From assembly GCA_903923135.1 (NCBI GenBank), contig CAIXWN010000045.1, positions 1 through 35,104 of the forward strand: a stretch of DNA of 35,104 nt, given 5' to 3'. Of the stretch, positions 1-8,326 are shown in pieces. Below the pieces are notes generated by a model, which was not told the DNA's origin, did no database searches, and saw only the letters and a list, made by a program, of their open reading frames with translations. Positions within the stretch are counted from its first letter, which is position 1; every line of letters begins with the position of its first letter. Made by a program: the position numbers and the translations under genes. This stretch comes from an uncultured Caulobacteraceae bacterium. GTDB taxonomy: Bacteria; Pseudomonadota; Alphaproteobacteria; Caulobacterales; Caulobacteraceae.

Positions 1-261
1 GCGGCCGACTTCGGCGTGAACATCGGCGAGACCATGGACACCAAGCGGCGCATGCTGGAAGCGCATGAAAGCCAGAGAAGCTGGCTTCGAAAGCAACACG
101 GCGTCACCGACTTCACCGGCGGCATGGAAGCCCAGGCGCGAAAACGCGGCCGCGACTTCGGGGTCGACCACGCCGAGGGATATAGACAGTACCGACAGAC
201 CCCCTACCCGCGCGATCCCGTTCTGCAGGCGTTGCTAGGCGATTTCCGGCTGGGAGGATGA
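1..261 (+). CDS. PIG-L (LmbE-like) family deacetylase, C-terminal fragment
   Basis: The reading frame is open from the first base and ends at TGA 259-261, so only the last 86 codons are in the window. The visible part has the look of the C-terminal tail of PIG-L/LmbE zinc deacetylases: a KRRMLEAHESQ segment, the substrate-side helix seen in that family, followed by an AEGYRQYR segment and a short tail. The catalytic N-terminal PHxDD-type motif would lie upstream of the window, so the assignment rests on the tail alone. PIG-L enzymes remove N-acetyl groups from sugar conjugates; the substrate here is unknown. The stop codon overlaps the ATG of the next gene (ATGA at 258-261), so the two were probably co-translated. 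Confidence 0.6.
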   Translation, partial: AADFGVNIGETMDTKRRMLEAHESQRSWLRKQHGVTDFTGGMEAQARKRGRDFGVDHAEGYRQYRQTPYPRDPVLQALLGDFRLGG

Positions 262-869
262 CCCTCGTCAGTCCCTCCAGCGGGACATCGTCCAGGTGGC
301 CAGAGGTGTTCGGCGTGTTCCTGCAACTGGGCCTGACGGCTTTTGGCGGCCCTGCCGCGCACATCGGCTACTTCCGTCAGATATTTGTCATCCGCCGGGC
401 CTGGCTGAACGAGGACGCCTTCGCCGAGCTGGTGACCCTGTGCCAGTTCCTGCCGGGTCCGGCCTCCAGCCAGATGGGGTTCGTCATCGGCCTGATCCGC
501 GCCGGCCCGGCAGGGGCCGTGGCGGCATGGTTGGGGTTCACCCTCCCAGCCGCTCTGCTCATGGCCGCCTTCGCGACCGGTGTCGCCCGTCTGGGCGGAC
601 CACTGATCGCCGGCCTTGAGCATGGACTGGCCCTGGTCGCCACCGCGGTCGTCGCGCAGGCCGTACTGGCCATGGCCCGAACCCTGGCGCCAGACCCCAG
701 GCGAATCGGCATCGCCCTGGCGGCGATCCTGATAGTGACTGTGCTTTCCCCCGTGGCGGGCCAGGGCGTGGCCATCGCCGTCGGCCTGTTGGCGGGGATC
801 TGGCTATGCCGGCCGACCGACGTAACGGGACCTGACGCGCTCTCGCCCGATGTCAGCCGCGCCGCCTGA
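258..869 (+). CDS. chrA: Chromate transporter ChrA, N-terminal half (ended by in-frame TGA)
   Basis: This is the first CHR domain of a chromate-efflux transporter. It carries the GGPAAHIGYFR signature near its start, the RAWLNEDAFAELVTLCQF segment, the LPGPASSQMG motif and several hydrophobic membrane segments. It ends at TGA 867-869. The next open stretch (885-1475) is in the same frame and is the second CHR domain, so the two halves together make 405 codons, about the length of a normal two-domain ChrA of roughly 400 residues. The simplest reading is one chrA gene interrupted by a single nonsense codon. Alternatively the halves act as a pair of short CHR proteins, which exist in some bacteria as separate genes. 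It starts at ATG 258 inside the stop of the upstream deacetylase gene. Confidence 0.85.
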   Translation: MTLVSPSSGTSSRWPEVFGVFLQLGLTAFGGPAAHIGYFRQIFVIRRAWLNEDAFAELVTLCQFLPGPASSQMGFVIGLIRAGPAGAVAAWLGFTLPAALLMAAFATGVARLGGPLIAGLEHGLALVATAVVAQAVLAMARTLAPDPRRIGIALAAILIVTVLSPVAGQGVAIAVGLLAGIWLCRPTDVTGPDALSPDVSRAA

Positions 870-884
870 TGGACGGCGGCGGCG

Positions 885-1475
885 TTGTATCTGGCCATTC
901 TGGCCGGCGCGCCACTCGTCGGCCTCGCCACGGGTGATCCCCGGATAGTTCACTTCGCCGCCTTCTATCGATCCGGCGCCCTGGTTTTCGGCGGCGGCCA
1001 TGTCGTGCTTCCTCTGCTTCAGCAGGCAGTGGTCGCGCCCGGATGGATCAGCCAGGAGACCTTCCTGGCAGGCTACGGCGCGGCCCAGGCCCTGCCGGGC
1101 CCCCTGTTTGCTTTTTCGACCTACCTCGGTACCGCCATGCAGCCGCCTGGCGGCAGTCCGGCCGGCGCGCTCCTGGCTACCCTCGCCATATTTTTGCCCG
1201 GTCTGCTGATCGTCGTTGCGGCGTTGCCATTCTGGCGATGGGTGCGCCGCCAGAGCATCGCCAGGGCGGCCATGCGGGGCGCCGGGGCCGCTGTGGTGGG
1301 GATCCTGGCAGCGGCGCTGTATGATCCGGTCTGGCGCGGCGCCGTCGCCGATCGCCTGGATTTCGCAGCGGTGGCCACAGGCGCCGTGCTGCTCGTCACC
1401 TTTCGCGCGCCTCCGATCGCCGTTGTGGTGCTGGGGGGGCTTTTCGGCCTGACCCGGACGGCGATGGAGATCTAG
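885..1475 (+). CDS. chrA: Chromate transporter ChrA, C-terminal half
   Basis: This is the second CHR domain, in frame with the upstream half and separated from it by one TGA and five sense codons. It keeps the paired family motifs: the FGGGHVVLPLLQ segment and the AQALPGPLFAFSTYLG segment, plus hydrophobic membrane stretches to the C terminus. The only initiation codon near the beginning is TTG 885, with no clear ribosome site before it, so independent translation would be weak. Without readthrough it is either an inactive gene remnant or a separately started short CHR protein. The downstream end converges on the TetR gene with 14 bases between them. Confidence 0.8.
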   Translation: MYLAILAGAPLVGLATGDPRIVHFAAFYRSGALVFGGGHVVLPLLQQAVVAPGWISQETFLAGYGAAQALPGPLFAFSTYLGTAMQPPGGSPAGALLATLAIFLPGLLIVVAALPFWRWVRRQSIARAAMRGAGAAVVGILAAALYDPVWRGAVADRLDFAAVATGAVLLVTFRAPPIAVVVLGGLFGLTRTAMEI

Positions 1476-1489
1476 CCGTCAGCCGCGCG

Positions 1490-2128
1490 TCACGGATCCA
1501 GCGTGTGACGCAGGATCGCCGCCGCGTCCCGCAACACATCATCCTTCGCGATCAGGGTTTCCTCATGCAGCATCTCATCAGCGGCGAAGCCGAACTCGAT
1601 GGACAGCCGCAGACGGCGCCAGAGCACCGCCTCGGGCAGATGCGGCAACAGCGGGCCATAGACCCGCGCCATTCGATCCGTGACCAGGCGGTGGGAAGCA
1701 AGGCGAACGTGGGCCAATCGCGGTGAGGCCCTCAAAGCCCGCAGGATCCAGATGGCGCCCGGTTCGCGAGCCGTCACCGCGGCCGTCTCTCTCAGGAGAC
1801 CTTCGGCGCCGTCCGCCAGCGCCTGCAAGCCGCCCGGCCCACAGCGCTCCAACCATCTGAAGAGAACCGCATTCTGGCGATCCATCAGACGTTGCCCCAA
1901 CGCCTCAAGGACAGCGTATTTGTCCTTAAAATAACGATACAGCGCTGGTGGCGTCATGCCGGCGCGGGCGCAGATCAGGTTGGTCGAAATCCTCTCGACG
2001 CCCTCCTCGGCGAGAAGTTCGCCCGCCATGTCCAGAAGGCGCTCGCGCGTCTCCAGCGCCCGCCGCTGACGCGGCAGGTTCGGGCATCGCTCAACCGTCG
2101 CCGGTTCAGGCTCCATCGCCTCATACAC
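1490..2128 (-). CDS. TetR/AcrR family transcriptional regulator
   Basis: An N-terminal helix-turn-helix of the TetR type is clear: an RERLLDMAGELLAEEG helix, then TNLICARAGMTPPALYRYFK, which is the recognition-helix region ending in the family's YRYF(K) signature. The rest is a helical ligand-binding domain with no recognisable ligand class. I place the start at GTG 2128-2126, because AGGAG lies 6 bases upstream; the frame stays open to 2215, but a longer form would overlap the divergent aminotransferase gene. An in-frame ATG at 2116 is the other candidate. The regulator faces the aminotransferase and TonB-receptor genes across about 80 bases and could control them; it also lies tail to tail with chrA. 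Its target is inferred only from position. Confidence 0.85.
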   Translation of the reverse strand: MYEAMEPEPATVERCPNLPRQRRALETRERLLDMAGELLAEEGVERISTNLICARAGMTPPALYRYFKDKYAVLEALGQRLMDRQNAVLFRWLERCGPGGLQALADGAEGLLRETAAVTAREPGAIWILRALRASPRLAHVRLASHRLVTDRMARVYGPLLPHLPEAVLWRRLRLSIEFGFAADEMLHEETLIAKDDVLRDAAAILRHTLDP

Positions 2129-2208
2129 GCACTTCTCCTGACCCTTGCGGAGCCGCGAGGGCGTGCTAGTCATAGCTATCATTTGCGCTCTGGTCACGGG
2201 AGTCGGAC
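2129..2208. promoter_or_regulatory. Divergent control region between TetR gene and aminotransferase gene
   Basis: About 80 bases separate the two divergent starts. The region contains the perfect 8-bp palindrome ATAGCTAT at 2172-2179, set in an AT-richer patch than its surroundings, and a good ribosome site (GGGAG, 6 bases before ATG 2209) for the aminotransferase. A TetR operator is expected in such a place; the palindrome is the only candidate I see and it is short. Confidence 0.3.
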
Positions 2209-3477
2209 ATGTCACGTCCCAACAGTCAGGATCGCAACCTGCGCGAACGGGCCGACAAGGTGATACCCGGCGGCATGTTCGGCCATCAATCCACGCGATT
2301 GCTGCCCGATGACTACCCGCAGTTCTTTTCCCGCGCCAAAGGCGCCAGGCTCTGGGACGCTGACGGCAACGAACTGCTGGATTTCATGTGCGCCTACGGC
2401 CCCAATCTGATGGGCTATGCCGACGACGCGATCGACAACGCCTATGTGACGCGTATGCGCCAGGGCGACACCATGACCGGGCCGACCGGGCTGATCGTCG
2501 ATCTCGCCGAACAGATGACAGCGCTGGTCACTCACGCCGACTGGGCGATCTTCTGCAAGAACGGCGGCGACGCGACCCAGATCGCGCTGATGATCGCGCG
2601 GGCTCACACAGGACGCAACACGGTGATCCTCGCCAGAGGCGCCTATCACGGAGCCGCCCCGTGGTGCGCCACCCGGCCGGTCGGCGTTACGCCCGGGGAA
2701 AAGGCCAATCAGGTGTTCTGCGACTACAACGACATCGCAAGCCTGGAGGCCGCGGCAGCCCAGGCCGGGGACGACCTTGCGGCGATCTTCGCTGCGCCGA
2801 TGAAGCACGACACCTTCACCGATCAGGCGCTTCCGGATCCGGCCTACGCCCGCCGCGCGCGAGACCTGTGCGACGCCGCCGGCGCGCTGTTGGTCGTCGA
2901 CGACGTCCGCGCCGGGCTGCGCATCGCGCGCGATTGCAGCTGGTCGACGGTCGGGGTGCAACCGGATCTGTCGAGCTGGGGAAAGTGCTTCGCCAACGGC
3001 CATCCGATATCCGCCCTCCTTGGCTCCGAGGTCGCCAGACGGGCCGCGGGACGGATCTTCACGACAGGCTCGTTCTGGTATCAGGCGGCGCCCATGGCCG
3101 CAGCTCTGGAGACCCTCAGGCGGGTCCGCGAGACCGACTATCTCGAGCACATCGAGGGCCTCGGAGAACGTCTGCGCAGGGGCCTGGCCGAGCGCGCGGC
3201 GGCGGCGGGCCTGGGCCTCCGCCAGACCGGCCCGGTGACCATGCCGCTGTTCTTGTTCGAGGACGATCCTGATCTCCGGCAGGGTTTTTTCTGGTCATCG
3301 GAGATGCTCCGGCGGGGCGTCTACGTGCATCCCTGGCATAATATGTTCCTCTGCGCGGCCATGACGACCGGCGATATTGACCAGGCGCTGGACGCCGCCG
3401 AGGGTTCGTTCAAGGCCCTCAGGGGCCAGCTCGGGTCCCTGGGACCGGTGGAGAAACTGAGCTTCCTGACGGCATAA
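2209..3477 (+). CDS. Class III PLP-dependent aminotransferase (glutamate-1-semialdehyde aminomutase-like)
   Basis: The protein has 422 residues, the usual length for class III (fold type I) aminotransferases. Visible landmarks are the VIPGGMFGHQ opening found in glutamate-1-semialdehyde aminomutase relatives, the KNGGDAT phosphate-binding turn (117-123), the LLVVDDVRAGLR segment with the cofactor aspartate (D231), and SSWGKCFANGHP with the Schiff-base lysine K259. In most relatives the DD pair reads DE, so the second acidic residue is shortened here. The substrate cannot be read from sequence. It does not look like the housekeeping HemL: it stands beside a TonB receptor and a TetR regulator rather than haem genes, which suggests use of an imported amine or amino acid. 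The start is ATG 2209 with GGGAG 6 bases upstream. Confidence 0.85.
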   Translation: MSRPNSQDRNLRERADKVIPGGMFGHQSTRLLPDDYPQFFSRAKGARLWDADGNELLDFMCAYGPNLMGYADDAIDNAYVTRMRQGDTMTGPTGLIVDLAEQMTALVTHADWAIFCKNGGDATQIALMIARAHTGRNTVILARGAYHGAAPWCATRPVGVTPGEKANQVFCDYNDIASLEAAAAQAGDDLAAIFAAPMKHDTFTDQALPDPAYARRARDLCDAAGALLVVDDVRAGLRIARDCSWSTVGVQPDLSSWGKCFANGHPISALLGSEVARRAAGRIFTTGSFWYQAAPMAAALETLRRVRETDYLEHIEGLGERLRRGLAERAAAAGLGLRQTGPVTMPLFLFEDDPDLRQGFFWSSEMLRRGVYVHPWHNMFLCAAMTTGDIDQALDAAEGSFKALRGQLGSLGPVEKLSFLTA

Positions 3478-3517
3478 CGGTCGACGCCGAGGGCGGGGCC
3501 TATTGAGGGGACAGAGC

Positions 3518-5836
3518 ATGGCCAGGACGATCCATATCCGCGACGACCGCCGGGCGCTGTTTGCGGGAGCGGTGCTTGCACCCCTGGTGTGGATTGCCGG
3601 GGCTGCGCCAGCGACGGCGGCGGCGTCCGATCCGACCGCGGCGACGGCCGTTGAAACCCTGGTGGTCACCGCCCAGAAGCGCAGTCAAAACGTGCAGGAC
3701 GTGCCGATCTCGATCCAGGCGTTCAGCGCCAAGGACATCCAGAGCCTGGGGATCAAGTCGTCGGTGGACCTGGGCGCGGTCACCCCCAACGTCGACATCG
3801 CCCTGGTGGCGGGGCCGGGCAACCAGCCGATCATCACCATCCGCGGCATCGGCCTGAACGACTACGACACCAACAACGCAGGCCCTAACGGCATCTATGT
3901 CGACGAGGTGTATCTCTCATCGCCGGCCTCGCAGAGCTTCGCGACCTTCGATCTGGAGCGCATCGAGGTGCTCAAGGGGCCGCAGGGCACCCTCTACGGC
4001 CGCAACACCAGCGGCGGCGCGATCAATTTCGTCACCCGCAAACCCACCGACTATTTCACCGGCGACTTCCACGCCGAATACTCGTCGTTCAACACGGTGA
4101 ACATCGAGGCGGCCGTGGGCGGGCCCATCGCCCCGGGCTTGACCGGGCGCATCGCCTTCGTGAAGAACAATTCCGACGGCTATTTCCACAACGATGTTAC
4201 GGGAAAGTCCGAGAACGGCGTCGACAACTACGCCGCCCGCCTGATGCTCAAATGGAAGCCCGCCGACGATCTGACCCTGCTTTTCAACCTGCACGGCGGT
4301 CAGGTGGACAACAAGCCCACCGAATACCGCCATATCGGCGATCTGAACGCCGACGGGACCCAGTGCTCGGTCGCCGAGACCAACGCCGGCGGCTGCGTCG
4401 ACCTGTTCGGCTACGGCACGCCCAAGGGCTTCTATGAGGGATCCTACAACCGCACCCAGCACCTGAAGGTCAACAGCCTGGGCTCGTTCCTGCGCGCCGA
4501 CTATGTCTGGAACGGCGTCAATCTCACCTCGATCACCGCCTTTGAACACAATGACAAGATCCATCCGGAGGACAGCGACGCCTCGCCGAACCGCCTGCTG
4601 GAAATCAACTTCGGTGTCCGCTCCAACACGTTCACCCAGGAGTTGCGGGCGTCACAGTCAACGTCGAAATACAACTGGGTGGCCGGCCTGTATTATCTTT
4701 ACGAGAACCTGAAGCAGAACCAGCCGATCTTCATCCTGCTAGACGGCGACGCGGTGTTCGGCGCGCCCGGCGCGCTGGATGGGGTGGCCTTCCAGGCCTT
4801 CGACCGCAGCAGGCAGGTGACCAACGCCTACGCCGCCTATGCGCAGGGCGACTACGCCATCACAGACAGGCTCAAGCTCACGCTCGGCGGCCGCTACACC
4901 CGCGAGCAGAAGGGTTTTGACTATCACGGCTCGGTGCAGTTCCAGTCCGGCGGCATGGACAGTTTCGGCCCGATCCAGACCCTCGCCGACACGCACGAGG
5001 GGCTCAAGAGCCAGGCCTTCAACTACCGCGTGGCCCTTGACTACCACCTGACCCACGACATCCTGGCCTACGGCAGCATCGCCAGCGGCTTCAAGAGCGG
5101 CGACTTCAACGGCAGCTTCCTCAGCCTCGTGCCCGCCGAGATCGCCCTGCAGCTGCAGCCGGCCAGGCCGGAACACGTGACCACCTACGAGATGGGCTTC
5201 AAGAGCAGCTTCTTCGACGATCGCCTCGTCGTCGACGCCGCCATTTTCTACAACGACTACAGGGACCTGCAGGTCTTCATCCTGGTGCCGCCGCCGCCCG
5301 GCGACGAAGGGGCGTTCTCGGTCAACGTGCTGCAGAACGCCAAACGCGCCCACACCCAGGGCATCGAGGCGCAGGTGGTAGCCCGGCCGGTTCCGCAGTT
5401 CACCGTCTCGGCGCAGATGGGCTGGCTGGACACCCGACTGGATGAATATTCGTCCGTCAGGGCGCAAGGCACGAGCGACTATTCCGGCAACCAGCTGCCC
5501 GTCTCGCCCCACTTCTCGATGTCCGCCCTGGCCGACTACAGGATTCCCGCCCCCAACGGGTCGGTCGATATCCAGCTGAGCGCCACCTACAAGAGCCACC
5601 AGTTCTTCGACATCACCAACGACCCCTACACCGTGCAGAAAGGCTACTGGCTGGAGAACGCCCGCATCGCCTACGCCCCCACCGGGGCCAAGTGGGAGGT
5701 AGCCGCCTATGTGCGCAACCTCTCCGACCGCAAATACTATCTCGACCAGTTCGACCTCACCGCCCCCTTCGGACTCATCCAGGGTATCACCGGAACACCC
5801 CGATCCTTCGGCGGCGAGGTCAACTTCAAGTTCTGA
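3518..5836 (+). CDS. TonB-dependent outer-membrane receptor
   Basis: The predicted protein has 772 residues. It has a cleavable signal (an RR-containing start, a hydrophobic core, then an Ala-rich end near residue 35), a TonB-box-like ETLVVTAQKR (about 46-55), a plug domain beginning VQDVPISIQAFSA, the LEVLKGPQG-type plug motif (here IEVLKGPQGTLYGRNTSGG) and a long beta-barrel ending in an aromatic residue (EVNFKF). It belongs to the large CirA/Fiu-like group abundant in Caulobacterales and sphingomonads, which import siderophores, sugars or other complex nutrients by TonB energy; the ligand is unknown. The start is ATG 3518 with AGGGGA 6 bases before it; the frame also contains an upstream TTG at 3503. 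It lies 40 bases after the aminotransferase gene, so the two are probably one operon. Confidence 0.93.
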   Translation: MARTIHIRDDRRALFAGAVLAPLVWIAGAAPATAAASDPTAATAVETLVVTAQKRSQNVQDVPISIQAFSAKDIQSLGIKSSVDLGAVTPNVDIALVAGPGNQPIITIRGIGLNDYDTNNAGPNGIYVDEVYLSSPASQSFATFDLERIEVLKGPQGTLYGRNTSGGAINFVTRKPTDYFTGDFHAEYSSFNTVNIEAAVGGPIAPGLTGRIAFVKNNSDGYFHNDVTGKSENGVDNYAARLMLKWKPADDLTLLFNLHGGQVDNKPTEYRHIGDLNADGTQCSVAETNAGGCVDLFGYGTPKGFYEGSYNRTQHLKVNSLGSFLRADYVWNGVNLTSITAFEHNDKIHPEDSDASPNRLLEINFGVRSNTFTQELRASQSTSKYNWVAGLYYLYENLKQNQPIFILLDGDAVFGAPGALDGVAFQAFDRSRQVTNAYAAYAQGDYAITDRLKLTLGGRYTREQKGFDYHGSVQFQSGGMDSFGPIQTLADTHEGLKSQAFNYRVALDYHLTHDILAYGSIASGFKSGDFNGSFLSLVPAEIALQLQPARPEHVTTYEMGFKSSFFDDRLVVDAAIFYNDYRDLQVFILVPPPPGDEGAFSVNVLQNAKRAHTQGIEAQVVARPVPQFTVSAQMGWLDTRLDEYSSVRAQGTSDYSGNQLPVSPHFSMSALADYRIPAPNGSVDIQLSATYKSHQFFDITNDPYTVQKGYWLENARIAYAPTGAKWEVAAYVRNLSDRKYYLDQFDLTAPFGLIQGITGTPRSFGGEVNFKF

Positions 5837-8326
5837 TCACACCCTCGGCTTCGACCGCCTCGTCGGCGCGGCAATCGAGGGGTCCTCCGGCCACGGATGC
5901 TTGGGGTAGCGACCGCGCATCTCCTTGCGTACATCGCTCCACGATCCCGCCCAGAATCGCGGAAGATCCTTTGTCACCTGAATTTCCCGCTGCGCGGGTG
6001 ACAACAGGGCCAGGGCCAGAGGCGTCCCGTTCCCTACCGTCGGATGGGTGTTCAATCCGAAGACCTCCTGCACCCGGACGGCCAAGCGCGGTCCCCCTTC
6101 CGCGGCGTAGTCTATGGCGAAGGACGAACCGGTGGGCGCGATCCAGCGCGGCGGCGCCTGCCTGTCGAGGCGTCTTTGGCAATCCCAGGACATCCGTCCG
6201 AGCAGAGCATCGTGCAAGGCCGCGACGGGAACATCCCGCAGCGATCGGCGTCCGCGCAGAACGTCGGGGAGCCAGTCGTCCATTGTGGCCAGCAACGCCC
6301 CATCCGAGACATCCGGCCACTCCCTGTCTCCCCCTCGCAGAAAGGCGAGTCTCGCTCTGAGATCATCGGACTCGGCGCCCCAGGGAAGGATCGACAGGCC
6401 ACGTCGGCGAACCTCCCCCAGCATTGCCTCCTCGATCAGCGCGGCGGGCGCATCCGTCAACGGCCCCTCTTCGACGACCAGTTCTCCGAGACGGATGATC
6501 TGCTGGCTTCGCAGGGCTCCTGACGGCGTCTCCACTAGCCGTTCCTCGCGGCGCAACCGGTCGCCAAGGGTCGCCCGGATCGTTGTGACGGCGATCCTGG
6601 CCGCCAGGAGGATCCGGTCCCGCGCCGCGCCGCCACCGAGTTCCGCAACCGCCAGCCACTCCTCTCGGGCTAACGCGTCGGCTGCTTCGACAAACACGCC
6701 TCGGCCGCCGGCGAGCTGAAATTCACCGGGCGCGCCCCTGGCCCTGGCGATGCGCTCGGGATAGGCCTTCGCCAGAAGCTGTCCGTCATCGGCGGCCACC
6801 CGCCCATGGTCCGCGGCGACGCCTGCCAGTCTCGCCCAGCGGTCAGCGAGAGCGATGGCCGCCCTGCCCCTCGGGCTTCGATCCCGAAGCAGGAGATCCA
6901 GGCGGTGGCTGATGTCCACATCCCGCCCTCCCAGACCAGGCTCACTCAGCAGCGCGCCGATCAGCGCCGCGCGCCGGGCCTGTCCCGTCTCGGCTCCCAC
7001 CATCACCATGTTGGCAAGCCGTGGCGGCAGGGGCAGGTGACACAGGGTCCGACCGTGGGGCGTCAGCCGCCCCGCCGAGTCCAGCGCGCCCATATCGACA
7101 AGTGACCGGCGCGCTTCAGCGAGCGCTCCGGCCGGCGGAAGGTCGAGAAAGGCCAGGCCCGTCCCGTCGGAAGCGCCCCAGCGGGTCAGATCGAGGAGGA
7201 GGCGGGAGAGGTCGGTCTCAAGGATTTCCGGGCGATCGAAAGCCGGCAGCGCCCGCGTCTCGGCCTCATCCCAGAGTCTCCAGCACGTCCCTGGCCCCGT
7301 TCGGCCGGCGCGGCCCCTACGCTGATCGACCGCGGCGCGCGAGGCCCGTACGGTCGCCAGGCGGGTGATCCCGGTGGCGGCGTCCCAGCGCGGAACCCGG
7401 CTGAGCCCGCTGTCGATGACCACCGAGACACCATCCAACGTCAGACTGGTCTGGGCGATGCTGGTGGCCAGTACAACCTTGCGACGGCCGGCGGCCGCCG
7501 GGGCGATGGCGCGGTCCTGATCGGAGCTTTCCATGGCGCCATACAGCGGCGTCACATCCACCCGTGGGTCGGTCAGGTCTTCGGCAAGGCGGCGCGTCAC
7601 CCCGCGGATTTCCCCTTGCCCCGGCAGGAACACCAGTATGCCGCCGCATTCCTGCTCAAGCGCGAGCCTGACTGCCCGCGTCACCTGCGTCTCGATCGGC
7701 GCGCGAGAATCCCGCCCGAGATAGCGCGTACGTACCGGGTGCTGACGTCCCTCGCTGACAATCACCGGCGCATCGTCCAGCAGGGCGGCGATCCGGGCGC
7801 CATCGAGGGTAGCCGACATCAACAGCAGACGCAGGTCCCCGCGCAACACGCGCTGGCAGTCGAACGCGAAGGCCAGACCCAGATCGGCGTCTAGGCTGCG
7901 CTCGTGAAATTCATCGAAAAGGACTCCAGCCACACCCTCAAGGCCGGGGTCGTCGAGGATCATTCGGCTGAAGACTCCTTCGGTAACCACCTCGACGCGT
8001 GTGCGGGCAGAGACCCGCGTGTCGAGGCGCACCCGATAGCCGACGGTCTCGCCGACGGCCTCGCCGAGCGTGCGCGCCATACGGGACGCCGCCGCCCGCG
8101 CCGCGAGGCGGCGGGGCTCCAGCATGATAAGTTTGCCTCCGGCGACCCAGGGTTCGTTCAGAAGCGCGAGCGGCACCACCGTAGTCTTGCCAGCCCCCGG
8201 CGGCGCCACGAGCACTGCGGTCGACCGACCGCGCAACGCCTCCGTGAGGCGTGGCAGCGCTTCATGGATCGGCAGGTCGTCTGGAGCGTTACTCGCCGTG
8301 CGGCAACTCCATTGGCGAGGCCTCAT
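5837..8326 (-). CDS. hrpB: ATP-dependent RNA helicase HrpB
   Basis: This is a DEAH-type helicase of 829 residues, the usual HrpB length. The motifs are in order: APPGAGKTT (Walker A, about 41-49), LEPRRLAARAAA (Ia), DEFH box at 138-141 followed by ERSLDADLGL, LLLMSATLDG (III), STSIAQTSL-like ATSIAQTSLTLDGV (V) and QRRGRAGRTGPG (VI). The C-terminal HrpB domain follows, with PPRWIAPTGS. The cellular role of HrpB is poorly defined even in E. coli; RNA binding is expected. The only ATG near the start is at 8326, which makes the gene overlap the end of the upstream permease gene by 38 bases. Its TGA is immediately next to the stop of the convergent TonB receptor gene. Confidence 0.94.
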   Translation of the reverse strand: MRPRQWSCRTASNAPDDLPIHEALPRLTEALRGRSTAVLVAPPGAGKTTVVPLALLNEPWVAGGKLIMLEPRRLAARAAASRMARTLGEAVGETVGYRVRLDTRVSARTRVEVVTEGVFSRMILDDPGLEGVAGVLFDEFHERSLDADLGLAFAFDCQRVLRGDLRLLLMSATLDGARIAALLDDAPVIVSEGRQHPVRTRYLGRDSRAPIETQVTRAVRLALEQECGGILVFLPGQGEIRGVTRRLAEDLTDPRVDVTPLYGAMESSDQDRAIAPAAAGRRKVVLATSIAQTSLTLDGVSVVIDSGLSRVPRWDAATGITRLATVRASRAAVDQRRGRAGRTGPGTCWRLWDEAETRALPAFDRPEILETDLSRLLLDLTRWGASDGTGLAFLDLPPAGALAEARRSLVDMGALDSAGRLTPHGRTLCHLPLPPRLANMVMVGAETGQARRAALIGALLSEPGLGGRDVDISHRLDLLLRDRSPRGRAAIALADRWARLAGVAADHGRVAADDGQLLAKAYPERIARARGAPGEFQLAGGRGVFVEAADALAREEWLAVAELGGGAARDRILLAARIAVTTIRATLGDRLRREERLVETPSGALRSQQIIRLGELVVEEGPLTDAPAALIEEAMLGEVRRRGLSILPWGAESDDLRARLAFLRGGDREWPDVSDGALLATMDDWLPDVLRGRRSLRDVPVAALHDALLGRMSWDCQRRLDRQAPPRWIAPTGSSFAIDYAAEGGPRLAVRVQEVFGLNTHPTVGNGTPLALALLSPAQREIQVTKDLPRFWAGSWSDVRKEMRGRYPKHPWPEDPSIAAPTRRSKPRV

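Noticed and set aside
867-869. TGA in chrA as a selenocysteine codon
   Set aside because: ChrA has no selenocysteine relatives at this linker position, no hairpin of SECIS type is obvious after it, and the site lies in a variable loop.
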